Positions 33,326-42,066 of a stretch of 64,000 bases of DNA are shown piece after piece (position 1 is the stretch's first letter; every line of letters begins with the position of its first letter). The translations under genes were made by a program, and so were the position numbers. Under the pieces are notes generated by a model. It searched no databases. It was given only the letters and a program-made list of their open reading frames with translations, and was not told where the DNA came from. Source of the stretch: Chloroflexota bacterium. Its GTDB lineage: Bacteria > Chloroflexota > Anaerolineae > Anaerolineales > Villigracilaceae. The stretch spans positions 28,465-92,464 of the forward strand of contig JACRBJ010000096.1 of assembly GCA_016234555.1 (NCBI GenBank), read 5' to 3'.

Positions 33326-34453
33326 ATGAAGAAACTGTACTTTGTGATGGCGCTGTTGATCGTCGCTTCGATGGTCCTCACCGCCTGTGGCACCCCCGCC
33401 ACTGAAGCGCCTGTCGCCACCGAAGCACCCGCGACCGAAGCGCCAGCCCCCACCGAGGCTCCCGCCACCGCAGCCCCCACCGAGGCTCCCGTCGAAATGA
33501 CCAAGGTCTGCCAGGTCACCGACACCGGCGGTATCGATGACAAGTCCTTCAATGCCACCGCCTGGAAGGGCGTCCAGGATGCGATTGCCCAATATGGCAA
33601 TGTCGAAGGCAAATACCTCGAGTCGCAGCAACAGGCTGACTACGAAGTCAACCTGAACGCTTTCGCCAGCGAAGGCTGCGATCTGATCATCCCCGTGGGC
33701 TTCCTCCTTGCTGACGCCACCACTGCTGCCGCCACCGCCAACCCCGAGCAGAAGTACGCCATCATCGACGTCGACTATCTCGCCTTCCCCAATCTGCGCG
33801 GCTCCGGCTTCGCGATTGACCAGGCTACCTTCCTCAACGGCTACCTCGCCGCTGGCATGACCAAGACCGGCAAAGTCGGTACCTACGTCGGCATTGCCTT
33901 CCCCGCCACCACCAAGTTCATGGACGGCTTCGCCCTCGGCGTTGCCTACTACAACAAGGTCAAGGGCACCGATGTCAAGGTTCTGGGCTGGGATGTCACC
34001 ACCCGCCAGGGCTTGGAAGTCGGCAACTTTGAATCCACCGATGACGGGCGCAAGATGGGCGAACAGCTCATGGACGAAGGCGCCGACATCATCATGCCGG
34101 TTGCCGGACCTGTGGGTCTTGGCACCCTGGCTGTGATGGAAGAACGCGGTTCCGGCATGCTCATCGGCGTGGACAACGACTGGTCGCTCGCCAACCCCGA
34201 CAAGGCTGACTTCATCCTCTCCAACGCCATGAAGAACATGGACGTTTTCGTGACCGAGACCATCGGCATGGTGATCGACGGTTCCTTCAAGGGCGAAAAC
34301 TGGATCGGCAACCTCGAGAACGGCGGCGTGGGTCTTACCTACGGCTCCAAACTCGGCGACACCGTCCCCGCTGAACTAAAGGCTGAAATCGAAGCCTTGA
34401 TCCCGCTGATTCAATCCGGCGAGATCGTCACCCTTCCTGAGGGCGTCTATTAA
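33326..34453 (+). CDS. BMP-family ABC transporter binding lipoprotein, copy 2
   Basis: A 375-residue lipoprotein with lipobox LTAC (Cys near 21) and a linker of repeated TEAPA units, then a BMP domain: VCQVTDTGGIDDKSFNATAWKG, LIIPVGFLLADAT, YVGIAFPATTKFMDGFALG and IIMPVAGPVGLGTL. AGGAG precedes the ATG. The gene ends in a strong terminator, so it can be expressed far more than the ABC core genes downstream, as usual for binding proteins. The ligand is probably a nucleoside, by family. Confidence 0.93.
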   Translation: MKKLYFVMALLIVASMVLTACGTPATEAPVATEAPATEAPAPTEAPATAAPTEAPVEMTKVCQVTDTGGIDDKSFNATAWKGVQDAIAQYGNVEGKYLESQQQADYEVNLNAFASEGCDLIIPVGFLLADATTAAATANPEQKYAIIDVDYLAFPNLRGSGFAIDQATFLNGYLAAGMTKTGKVGTYVGIAFPATTKFMDGFALGVAYYNKVKGTDVKVLGWDVTTRQGLEVGNFESTDDGRKMGEQLMDEGADIIMPVAGPVGLGTLAVMEERGSGMLIGVDNDWSLANPDKADFILSNAMKNMDVFVTETIGMVIDGSFKGENWIGNLENGGVGLTYGSKLGDTVPAELKAEIEALIPLIQSGEIVTLPEGVY

Positions 34454-34470
34454 GATTAGTTCGGTTTGAA

Positions 34471-34504
34471 AAAAGATGCAGAGCGAAGCTCTGCATCTTT
34501 TTTG
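34471..34504 (+). terminator. Rho-independent terminator after the BMP gene
   Basis: A 14-bp stem AAAAGATGCAGAGC / GCTCTGCATCTTTT with a GAA loop and T-run lies 18 bases after the stop codon. Confidence 0.9.
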
Positions 34505-34551
34505 TCTCTGTCTGCTCCCACCGGAAACTGATGAAGAATCCTTTTTCCGTG

Positions 34552-34560
34552 TGGTAGAAT
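34552..34560 (+). promoter_or_regulatory. Extended -10 promoter of the ABC transporter core genes
   Basis: TGG-TAGAAT, an extended -10 box, lies about 60 bases before the ATPase start. There is no good -35 box, as expected for extended -10 promoters. Confidence 0.5.
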
Positions 34561-34618
34561 GAAAAAACCCTTCTGCCGGTGATGTTGCGCCGCAAGTTTT
34601 TCACTTTTCGAGGTGTTC

Positions 34619-36139
34619 ATGGAACCTGTTCTGGAGTTACGAGGCATCACAAAAAGATTTCCTGGCGTTTTGGCAAATGACCATATCTCACTGGATTTGA
34701 TGCAGGGCGAAATCCACGCCTTGCTCGGAGAGAATGGCGCGGGAAAAACCACACTCATGAATATTTTGTACGGGTTGTATAAACCCGATGAGGGGGAGAT
34801 TTTCGTCAAAGGGAGGAAGCTGATGGTCGATACGCCCAACGACGCCATCAAAGCCGGCGTGGGCATGGTCCACCAGCACTTCATGCTCATCCCGGTTTTC
34901 ACGGTTACGGAAAACGTCATGCTTGGCGACGAGTACCTGACGGCTGGCAGTTTTCTAGACCGCAAAAAGGCGGCGGCACGAATACGGGAGATTTCGCAGA
35001 CATACAATTTGCAGGTCGATCCGGATGCATATGTGAAGGATTTGCCGGTGGGCATTCAACAACGGGTGGAAATCATCAAGTTATTGTTCCGAAATGCAGA
35101 CATTCTAATTTTGGATGAACCAACCGCGGTGTTGACCCCGCAGGAAGTGGACGAACTTTTCAGGATCATGAAGACTTTGGTCTCGCAGGGAAAGTCCATC
35201 ATCCTGATCACGCACAAATTGCGTGAAGTGATGGAGTTCGCCGAGCGGACAACAGTCATCCGCGGCGGGAAAGTGGTTGGGACAGCCAAACAGAGTGAGA
35301 CCAGTCAACTTGAGTTGGCTTCGATGATGGTGGGACGGCAAATTGATCTGAACATCGACAAAAAGGATGCAGATCCCAAGGAAGTCGTATTGGATGTAAA
35401 AAACCTGAAGGTGTTGGATGCTCACCATCAGATTGCTGTCGAAAATGTATCGTTCGAGGTCCGCGCGGGAGAGGTCCTTGGCATTGCCGGTGTACAGGGG
35501 AACGGACAAACGGAACTGGTCCGCGCAATGACCGGGTTGGATCACCCTGTGGAGGGAAAAATCCACCTGCTGGGCAAGGACATTACCCATGCGCCGGTCA
35601 AACACATCACCGAGCTTGGCACGGCGCATATTCCCGAAGACCGCCAGAAGGATGGGTTGGTCCTGGCTTATTCCATCGAAGATAATTTGATTTTGAATAC
35701 CTGGTACAAGGAACCTTTCGCCCATAATATTGTTTTGCAGCGGAAGGTGATCCTCGATAATGCCGAAAAACTCATTGCGAATTTCGACATCCGTACGCCC
35801 AACGCGCAGACAGCCACCAGCCACCTTTCAGGCGGGAACCAGCAAAAGGTGATCGTGGCGCGGGAGTTCTCCCGACCGATCAAGCTGCTGGTCGCGTCCC
35901 AGCCCACCCGCGGCCTGGATGTCGGCTCCATCGAATACATCCACGGGCGCATCATCGAAAAACGGGATGACGGCTGCGCGGTGCTGCTCGTCTCCACGGA
36001 ACTGGATGAAATCATGCAGCTTTCAGACAGGATCGCTGTCATGTATCGCGGGCAGATTCTCGATATCGTGGACGCCAAAACGACCACCCGCGAAACCATC
36101 GGTTTGCTAATGGCGGGTGTTGTGCCGGAAGCTCATTAA
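34619..36139 (+). CDS. Nucleoside-type ABC transporter ATP-binding protein (tandem ATPase)
   Basis: A 506-residue protein with two ABC domains. The first has Walker A GENGAGKTT, PVGIQQRVEI in the signature position and Walker B ILILDEPTAVL. The second has the degenerate P-loop GVQGNGQTE and LSGGNQQKVIVAREF. This is the RbsA/YufO layout found with BMP-type binding proteins. An alternative GTG start lies 6 bases upstream at 34613; GAGGTG acts as a close ribosome binding site for the ATG. It is the first gene of a three-gene unit with two permeases. Confidence 0.93.
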   Translation: MEPVLELRGITKRFPGVLANDHISLDLMQGEIHALLGENGAGKTTLMNILYGLYKPDEGEIFVKGRKLMVDTPNDAIKAGVGMVHQHFMLIPVFTVTENVMLGDEYLTAGSFLDRKKAAARIREISQTYNLQVDPDAYVKDLPVGIQQRVEIIKLLFRNADILILDEPTAVLTPQEVDELFRIMKTLVSQGKSIILITHKLREVMEFAERTTVIRGGKVVGTAKQSETSQLELASMMVGRQIDLNIDKKDADPKEVVLDVKNLKVLDAHHQIAVENVSFEVRAGEVLGIAGVQGNGQTELVRAMTGLDHPVEGKIHLLGKDITHAPVKHITELGTAHIPEDRQKDGLVLAYSIEDNLILNTWYKEPFAHNIVLQRKVILDNAEKLIANFDIRTPNAQTATSHLSGGNQQKVIVAREFSRPIKLLVASQPTRGLDVGSIEYIHGRIIEKRDDGCAVLLVSTELDEIMQLSDRIAVMYRGQILDIVDAKTTTRETIGLLMAGVVPEAH

Positions 36140-36166
36140 TCCTGTTGGATATACCAGGGTAATCCT

Positions 36167-37408
36167 ATGACAAAAACAGAAGAAACACAGAAGAAAAAAG
36201 ATGTTGTTTCCACATTCTTTGAGGAACTCCGCCGCAACTCCCTGACCGTAACCGTCCTGGCAATTGTGACGGGTTTGCTGGCTGGCGGGCTGATTGCTGC
36301 GGTCACGACCGAGGGCGTTTATGCCGCCTTCCGCGTTTCGTTTTTCGAGGGGATCAAAGCCGGCGCGATGGTGTTTTGGAATACCTACAAAGCCCTGTTC
36401 ACAGGCTCGGTTGGCGTTCCTGCTGACATTGTCAGCGCACTTCGTTCGGGTGACGGTGTTGCGATCAATAAAGCCTTCACGCCTTTCTTTGAGTCGTTGC
36501 TGCAGGCCACACCCTATATTTTCGCCGGGCTGGCGGTGGCGCTTGGTTTCCGGGTGGGACTGTTCAATATCGGTGCCGAAGGACAAATCTTTGTCGGAGC
36601 GCTTGGCACGGTGTGGGTGGCGACGGCTTTCAAGGGACTGCCCGGCATCATCCATGTGCCTTTTGCCCTGTTGGGCGGCGCGGTGTGCGGCGGCGTTTGG
36701 GGCATGATCCCCGGCTGGCTCAAGGCAAAGACAGGGGCGCATGAAGTCATCAACACAATTATGATGAACTACATTGCCTTTCGGTTGAGCGAATACATGC
36801 TGACCGGCGTTTTGCGCGACCCCAACAAGTCCACTCCCATCAGCGCACCAATCGAAAAAAGCGCCTGGTTGCCACGCTTCTTCGACGACCCCAACCGCTT
36901 CCATGCCGGTTTCTTCATCGCCCTGCTGATGGCGTTTCTGGTTTACTGGCTGCTGTTTCGGACCAGTTGGGGATTTGAACTCCGCACGGTCGGCTCGAAT
37001 CCCAATGCGGCTCGTTATGCCGGGATGAGCATCGTCAGAAGCACCGTGTTGACCATGTTCCTGTCCGGTGCGCTGGCTGGCATGGCGGGCGCGAACGAAG
37101 TCCTGGGTGTGAATCACAACCTGGCGGTTGCGTTTTCATCCGGTTACGGCTTCGACAGCATCGCCCTCGCCCTGCTTGGGAACAGTCACCCGCTGGGCGT
37201 GGTGCTTGCCTCGCTCCTGTTTGGCTTCCTGCGCAACGGCGCGATCCAGATGCAACTCACAGCGGGCATCCCAATCGACATCATTTCCGTGCTTCAGGCA
37301 TTGATTTTGGCGTTCATCGCGGCTCCTGCCATCATCCGCACCATGTATCGCCTGAAGGAACCGAAAGCCGTGGAAAAACCCCAGGCTGTCGCAAAGGCGG
37401 AAGGGTAG
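36167..37408 (+). CDS. Nucleoside-type ABC transporter permease, subunit 1
   Basis: A 413-residue membrane protein of the BPD_transp_2/YufP family. After a charged N-terminus (TKTEETQKKKD) come about ten membrane segments with the conserved GLAVALGFRVGLFNIGAEGQ and GAHEVINTIMMNYIA. It forms the channel with the second permease encoded 6 bases downstream. The Shine-Dalgarno sequence is weak (AGGG). Confidence 0.92.
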   Translation: MTKTEETQKKKDVVSTFFEELRRNSLTVTVLAIVTGLLAGGLIAAVTTEGVYAAFRVSFFEGIKAGAMVFWNTYKALFTGSVGVPADIVSALRSGDGVAINKAFTPFFESLLQATPYIFAGLAVALGFRVGLFNIGAEGQIFVGALGTVWVATAFKGLPGIIHVPFALLGGAVCGGVWGMIPGWLKAKTGAHEVINTIMMNYIAFRLSEYMLTGVLRDPNKSTPISAPIEKSAWLPRFFDDPNRFHAGFFIALLMAFLVYWLLFRTSWGFELRTVGSNPNAARYAGMSIVRSTVLTMFLSGALAGMAGANEVLGVNHNLAVAFSSGYGFDSIALALLGNSHPLGVVLASLLFGFLRNGAIQMQLTAGIPIDIISVLQALILAFIAAPAIIRTMYRLKEPKAVEKPQAVAKAEG

Positions 37409-37414
37409 TAAACC

Positions 37415-38683
37415 ATGACACAGTCAACAGCAACCGTTATCAAACATTCCGAATATATTTCCCCGACCCGCCGCACGGTGATGGGGATCATCTTCCTGGC
37501 GCTTTCATTGGGGATTTGGGCTCTGTTCTCCCGCACGGTGACGGCTGACATGCAGACGACCTTCGGCTTGTATCCGGGAGGCTCGAAGGTGGTCGTCCCC
37601 GATTGGGTTTTCCCCAGCCTGCCGATGTTGAACGTGCTGGCGTTCGTGGGCGCTTTGGTGGGAGCCTATCAACTGGCACGCGGGTTTGGGCGGTATACCA
37701 ACACCATGTTGGGCGTGGTCTCCGCATTGTTCATCTTTGGCTTCCTCGTCTGGGGTGCATCTGACTCGAGCCTTAATCTCGCTGGTTTGCTCAAAGTGGC
37801 TGTGGTACGCGCCGTCCCGTTGACGTTGGGCGCCCTGTCCGGCATTCTCTGCGAGCGTTCGGGCGTGTTCAATATCGCCATCGAAGGCATGATGTTGACC
37901 GCTGCGTTTTGCGCCGCCCTGTTTGGCAGCCTGACCAACATCTGGGTCGGGTTATTTGCGGCAATCCTCGCCGGGGCTTTGATGTCGATGGTGCTGGCGG
38001 TGCTGGCAATCAAATACAAGGTGGATCAGATCATTGCCGGGACGGTCATCAACATCTTTGCCACAGGCATCACCTCGTTTCTGTCCGCCAAATTCCTGCA
38101 AAAGTACGAGGCGCTAAATAATTCCGGGCGGTTTGGTACGTGGGATGTCCCCGGTTTGTCGCAAATCCCCTTCATCGGACCGATCTTTTTCAGCCACAAC
38201 CTGTTCATTTACGCGATGTTCATCTTCGTCATCGCGTTGACTGTGGCGCTCTACTACACCCGCTGGGGTCTGCGCACCCGCTCCGTGGGCGAACATCCCA
38301 AAGCGGCGGATACGCTCGGCATCAACGTCAACCGCACGCGTTATTTCTCCGTGCTGTTGGGCGGCATGATGGCTGGCTTTGCGGGCGCTTACTTCGTCCT
38401 CGGTTCTGTGGGACGCTTCGACGAGGTGATGACCGCCGGGCGCGGCTTCGTTGGTCTGGCGGCGATGATTTTCGGCAACTGGCATCCGGTCGGCTCGCTC
38501 GGTGCGGGTATGTTGTTTGGTTTCGCCGATTCACTGGCTTCCAAACTTGCCATCCTGAAGGTCCCGATCCCCAACAAGTTCCTCGAAATGGGACCGTACA
38601 TCATCACCATGGTCGTTCTTGCGGGCGTGGTCGGCAGGGGGCAGCCTCCTGCCGCAGGCGGCAAGCCCTACGAAAAGGAATAG
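37415..38683 (+). CDS. Nucleoside-type ABC transporter permease, subunit 2
   Basis: A 422-residue membrane protein of the BPD_transp_2/YufQ family. It has ALSGILCERSGVFNIAIEGMML, VDQIIAGTVINIFATGIT, GEHPKAADTLGINV and GRGFVGLAAMIFGNWHP. It has an extra N-terminal pair of hydrophobic segments (residues 22-95) compared with the shortest family members. It is the last gene of the ABC unit and is followed by a terminator. Confidence 0.92.
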   Translation: MTQSTATVIKHSEYISPTRRTVMGIIFLALSLGIWALFSRTVTADMQTTFGLYPGGSKVVVPDWVFPSLPMLNVLAFVGALVGAYQLARGFGRYTNTMLGVVSALFIFGFLVWGASDSSLNLAGLLKVAVVRAVPLTLGALSGILCERSGVFNIAIEGMMLTAAFCAALFGSLTNIWVGLFAAILAGALMSMVLAVLAIKYKVDQIIAGTVINIFATGITSFLSAKFLQKYEALNNSGRFGTWDVPGLSQIPFIGPIFFSHNLFIYAMFIFVIALTVALYYTRWGLRTRSVGEHPKAADTLGINVNRTRYFSVLLGGMMAGFAGAYFVLGSVGRFDEVMTAGRGFVGLAAMIFGNWHPVGSLGAGMLFGFADSLASKLAILKVPIPNKFLEMGPYIITMVVLAGVVGRGQPPAAGGKPYEKE

Positions 38684-38693
38684 CAACAGGTAT

Positions 38694-38728
38694 AAAAAAT
38701 CATCCCTCGTTTCGGGGGATGATTTTTT
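38694..38728. terminator. Bidirectional terminator between convergent genes
   Basis: The stem AAAAAATCATCCC / GGGATGATTTTTT gives a T-run on both strands. It serves the ABC permease gene (plus) and the decarboxylase-like gene (minus). Confidence 0.88.
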
Positions 38729-38742
38729 GATTCACAGAACAG

Positions 38743-39906
38743 TTATTTTCCGATGGGATACTTCCCGAACTCTTCCACGGCATCGACCATTGCCAGGATG
38801 TTTTCAGGCGGCACTTCGTCCATGATGGTGTGCACCGACGCGACCATGTAACCGCCGCCGGGTGCCATAACCTCGATCACGCGTTTGACCTCTTCGCGCA
38901 CTTCCTCTGTGGTTCCAGTGGGCAGGACGCGATGCGTATCGACTGCTCCGCAGAAAGTTAGTGACTTGCCGAACTGGCTCTTTAATTCCGCGAGGTTCGA
39001 CATTTTCCCCGCAGAAGTCTGGATTGGGTTGAGGATGTCCACCCCGATTTCGATGAAGTCCGGTATCAGGGGGAAAACGTCCCCATCGGTGTGGAAGAAA
39101 ACTTTCGCCTTTGTGCGTTCCTTGATGAAGGCAATGTAGTCGGCGTGGATCGGCTTGAGAATCTTGCGATACATTTTCGGCGACATCAACAGGCTGTTTT
39201 GCGTGCCGATGTCGTCCCCGATTTTGATGATGTCGAGGTTGTCTCCCGCGGCTTCGAGGAAATGCCCCATCAGCGTTTTGCACAATGAGGCAATCTTCTT
39301 GAGCAGCGCTTCGGCAAATTCAGGGTTGAGCGCCAGGTTCATCAGGAAGGTGTCCATGCCCTGCATGGCAAAGGCGCGTTCGAGCGGGAACAACAGCCAG
39401 GGAGTCCCGATGATGGCGTATTGATTCTGCTCCGCCAGTTTTCGCGCCTCGGCTTTGACGTGCGCCACGCGGGTGGGATCGTCCATATCGGGCCAGGGAT
39501 AATTCTCGATGTCTTCCAGTGTCTTGGCTTCCTTCATCGGATGGATGCCCGGAAACCAGACGCCGGGTGCCGCCTCGCTCTGTCCGCTGCCCCAATCGTC
39601 GATAAAGGGATCATGCGGCGGGCGCTTGCGATTTCGCTCATAGACCCACTGCGGGTACAGGTCCAGCACACCGCGCGCGTCGCTGCGCAGGCGTTGGAGG
39701 ATTGCTTCATCAGGCAGGATCGTCCCCAGTTCGGGCCATTCGTAAATATAGCGGTCTTCCGACTCGATTCCCAAAAGTTTTTTTAATCCCTGATACGGTC
39801 TTGCCTTCAAACTGGTTGTATTGCTGGTGCCAACAATGATCGGAACACGATCTGGCTCCTGATGATTGATGGATGCTAAAACTCGTTCCCTGGGAGTAAG
39901 TGGCAT
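38743..39906 (-). CDS. Uroporphyrinogen-decarboxylase-family methyltransferase-like protein
   Basis: A 387-residue TIM-barrel protein. The start at 39906 has GAGGT six bases upstream and begins MPLTPRERVLASINHQEPDRVPI, the typical opening of the URO-D/MtaA/CmuA superfamily. VFFHTDGDVFPLIPDFIEIGVDILNPIQ and SLTFCGAVDT match the zinc-region of corrinoid-dependent methyltransferases rather than haem synthesis HemE. A corrinoid methyl-transfer role is possible; no corrinoid protein or partner lies next to it. Confidence 0.78.
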   Translation of the reverse strand: MPLTPRERVLASINHQEPDRVPIIVGTSNTTSLKARPYQGLKKLLGIESEDRYIYEWPELGTILPDEAILQRLRSDARGVLDLYPQWVYERNRKRPPHDPFIDDWGSGQSEAAPGVWFPGIHPMKEAKTLEDIENYPWPDMDDPTRVAHVKAEARKLAEQNQYAIIGTPWLLFPLERAFAMQGMDTFLMNLALNPEFAEALLKKIASLCKTLMGHFLEAAGDNLDIIKIGDDIGTQNSLLMSPKMYRKILKPIHADYIAFIKERTKAKVFFHTDGDVFPLIPDFIEIGVDILNPIQTSAGKMSNLAELKSQFGKSLTFCGAVDTHRVLPTGTTEEVREEVKRVIEVMAPGGGYMVASVHTIMDEVPPENILAMVDAVEEFGKYPIGK

Positions 39907-39940
39907 TTGGACCTCGCTTCTTGGATTGGTGACAAAAAAT

Positions 39941-39949
39941 ATTATAGCA
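39941..39949 (-). promoter_or_regulatory. Extended -10 promoter of the URO-D-like gene
   Basis: On the minus strand the sequence reads TGC-TATAAT, about 35 bases before the start codon. Confidence 0.55.
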
Positions 39950-39986
39950 TACCGAAATTGCACCCCTTTTGGGCCGTGCCCGTGTT

Positions 39987-40015
39987 TTGCCTCCATCCTG
40001 TACACATGGTAAGAT
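39987..40015 (+). promoter_or_regulatory. Promoter of the secreted zinc-ribbon protein gene
   Basis: TTGCCT (39987-39992), a 17-base spacer and TAAGAT (40010-40015) with a TGG extension just before it make a good sigma-70-type promoter 34 bases upstream of the ATG. Confidence 0.6.
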
Positions 40016-40048
40016 AAAAGGAAAACCTTGATTCCTGGAGGCTTCAAC

Positions 40049-40948
40049 ATGCGTAAGTGGTTTTTGATTTTGACAATGACGGTGTTGCTTGTTTTTCCCT
40101 CCGTTGTATCTGCGCAGGGGCAAATTGCGATTGAGTCTGTTGATGTGGGGTTGTGGCCCGAATACGACAAACCGGACATGCTGGTAATCAATTACATCAT
40201 GCTTGCCGGGGGAACGGAATTCCCTGTCCAGGTGAATATTCGCATCCCGGCGGGCAGCGTTTTGCACACGGTCGCCGTGGGGGAGACGCCTGAGGCGGTC
40301 ACTGACCAGGGGATTGATTTTAAAACAGCGAACGACGGCGACTGGCTTGTGGTCTCAATTCAGGCGGAAGCTCCCGCCATTCAGATCGAATACTATGACC
40401 CCGCCTTGAAAAAGGACGGCGAACAGCGCAGCTATTCCTTCCGCTGGCTAAGTGATTACAACGTGGCGAACTTTTCGGTGATGTTCCAGCAGCCTTTCGA
40501 TGCGGAACAGTTCACGTCGTCGTTGTCCCTGCAGGATGACGGGCTGCATGCGGATGAACTGCAATATTATTTTTCCAATGTGGGTGCCATCCCTGCCGGG
40601 GAAACCCTTGCCTTTGACCTGAATTACCAGAAGCCGACCGATGTGTTAAGTGTTTCGCGCCTTCAACTCCAGCCCGTGGCGGTGGATGAAAACACCGCCG
40701 GGCGCGTGTCGCTGAATAATTACCTGCCCTACATTATCGGTACATTGGGCGTCATCATGATCGTGGGCGGATTTATGTACTACCGCCAGTCGGGACTTTC
40801 CGTCTCCTCGAAAAAATCCCGCCGCAAACGGGCAGATCGGGACGAAGCCGAAAGCGGCGTCTACTGCGCCCAATGCGGGACTCGCGCCCGGTCTGGCGAC
40901 CGTTTCTGTCGCACCTGCGGCTCGCGCATCCGTCAACCGGAGGAGTAG
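40049..40948 (+). CDS. Secreted/membrane protein with C-terminal zinc ribbon
   Basis: A 299-residue protein; TGGAGG is seven bases before the ATG at 40049. A signal peptide (to about VVSAQG) leads to an all-beta extracellular domain of about 200 residues. One transmembrane helix follows (about 232-251, YIIGTLGVIMIVGGFMYY), then a basic linker and a ribbon CAQCGTRARSGDRFCRTCG that would be in the cytoplasm. Function unknown; it may couple an outside event to an inside ribbon partner. It has the same parts as the protein at 5190-6227, in the opposite order. Confidence 0.68.
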   Translation: MRKWFLILTMTVLLVFPSVVSAQGQIAIESVDVGLWPEYDKPDMLVINYIMLAGGTEFPVQVNIRIPAGSVLHTVAVGETPEAVTDQGIDFKTANDGDWLVVSIQAEAPAIQIEYYDPALKKDGEQRSYSFRWLSDYNVANFSVMFQQPFDAEQFTSSLSLQDDGLHADELQYYFSNVGAIPAGETLAFDLNYQKPTDVLSVSRLQLQPVAVDENTAGRVSLNNYLPYIIGTLGVIMIVGGFMYYRQSGLSVSSKKSRRKRADRDEAESGVYCAQCGTRARSGDRFCRTCGSRIRQPEE

Positions 40949-40953
40949 AGAAA

Positions 40954-40986
40954 AAGTGACAGCCACCTGAAAGGTGACTGTCACTT
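40954..40986. repeat. Palindromic repeat, GTGACAGTCACTT family, copy 2
   Basis: The left arm AAGTGACAGCCACCT and right arm AGGTGACTGTCACTT (one G-T pair) surround a GAA loop. It fills the gap between two convergent genes and touches the stop codon of the methyltransferase gene. Confidence 0.8.
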
Positions 40987-41906
40987 CACTTGTTGCTCCA
41001 CCATCTGGCATAGACCGCCTGCGAAAGCAGGCGGTTTGCGCTTTTCTCCCTTGTGACCAGTTCGCCGCTGTCGGTTTGGCCCTCATATTTTTTCATCATC
41101 TCATCCAGTGCCTGAGCCACGTGAATTGCGGATGCGCGCACCGCGTACAGGGTGGCGATCACAAACAGCGGATTCTCGCTCAGGCAGGCGCGGCAGATTT
41201 CGAACAGGTGCGGTAGTGACTTGTAAACTTCCCAGACCTCGCCTTTGGGTCCGCGACCAAACTTGGGCGGGTCGAGGATGATGCCATCGTAGCGGACTCC
41301 GCGCTTTTCCTCCCGCTGCATGTACTTGACTGCGTCCTCCACGATCCAGCGGATGGGCTTCTCGCCCAGCCCGGACAACGCCTGATTCTCCCGCGCCCAA
41401 CTCACGGATTTCTTGGAGGCATCCACGTGGGTGACCTGTGCGCCCGCCGCCGCCGCCGCGAGAGTTGCCAGCCCCGTGTAGCCGAAGAGGTTGAGAACTT
41501 TCACGGGGCGATTCGCCGTCTGGATGAGACCAGCCATAAAGTCCCAATGGGCGGCTACTTCGGGAAAGACTCCCAGATGTCGCCCCGGTGTGGTCATCGC
41601 CCAAAATCTAAGCCTGAATGCTTCCGCCGCCGAAAGCGGTAGCGGGTAACTCATCTCCCATTTCTCATCCACTCGCTTCTTGAAATCCCAGTGTCCGCCG
41701 CTTTCCTCGGCTGTCGGCTGGAAGACTGCATGGGCGGCATCCCAATCTTTTTGCGGCAGGGCGCGGCTCCACATCGCCTGGGATTCAGGACGCGCGAAAA
41801 TGTATTTCCCGAAGCGCTCCAGTTTGAGGCCATCGCCTGAATCGAGCAATTCGTAGTCCTGCCAGCTTTTTGCCTCAAGCAAATTGAAAGGGGGGAATTT
41901 GACCAT
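40986..41906 (-). CDS. Class I SAM-dependent methyltransferase (RlmI/RlmL-like)
   Basis: A 306-residue protein. The SAM-binding motif is VLNLFGYTGLATLAAAAAGA and the acidic loop is THVDASKKSVSWARENQ. The catalytic region, YDGIILDPPKFGRGPKGEVW, matches the DPPxF signature of RlmI/RlmL-type rRNA m5C/m2G methyltransferases. It lacks an obvious N-terminal PUA or THUMP domain. Target unproven. It is transcribed away from mraZ across a 160-base divergent gap. Confidence 0.85.
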   Translation of the reverse strand: MVKFPPFNLLEAKSWQDYELLDSGDGLKLERFGKYIFARPESQAMWSRALPQKDWDAAHAVFQPTAEESGGHWDFKKRVDEKWEMSYPLPLSAAEAFRLRFWAMTTPGRHLGVFPEVAAHWDFMAGLIQTANRPVKVLNLFGYTGLATLAAAAAGAQVTHVDASKKSVSWARENQALSGLGEKPIRWIVEDAVKYMQREEKRGVRYDGIILDPPKFGRGPKGEVWEVYKSLPHLFEICRACLSENPLFVIATLYAVRASAIHVAQALDEMMKKYEGQTDSGELVTREKSANRLLSQAVYARWWSNK

Positions 41907-41961
41907 ACGTTACCTGACCAATGATGGATATGAAATGGCAATGAATTTACCAGAAATTCTC

Positions 41962-41989
41962 TTGATTTTTGCCTGCAAAGCAGTATAAT
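41962..41989 (+). promoter_or_regulatory. Promoter of the dcw cluster
   Basis: TTGATT (41962-41967), a 16-base spacer and consensus TATAAT (41984-41989). It lies immediately before the MraZ box repeats, so bound MraZ would cover the transcription start. Confidence 0.75.
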
Positions 41990-42019
41990 GTGGTAGAAAG
42001 TGGTAAGAAGTGGTAAACG
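41990..42019 (+). promoter_or_regulatory. Three direct MraZ boxes (10-nt period)
   Basis: GTGGTAGAAA, GTGGTAAGAA and GTGGTAAACG follow one another with an exact 10-base period directly after the -10 box. MraZ is known to bind short GTG/TGGG-type direct repeats with about 10-base spacing upstream of its own operon. The position predicts autorepression of mraZ and the division genes. Confidence 0.8.
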
Positions 42020-42040
42020 AGCGCCGATGCCCGGCGTTCG
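42018..42040 (+). promoter_or_regulatory. Leader hairpin of the mraZ mRNA
   Basis: The 9-bp stem CGAGCGCCG / CGGCGTTCG (one G-T pair) with an ATGCC loop lies between the MraZ boxes and the mraZ ribosome binding site, with no T-run. Confidence 0.4.
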
Positions 42041-42066
42041 TCGCATTAAAAGGATAAGTAGAACAT

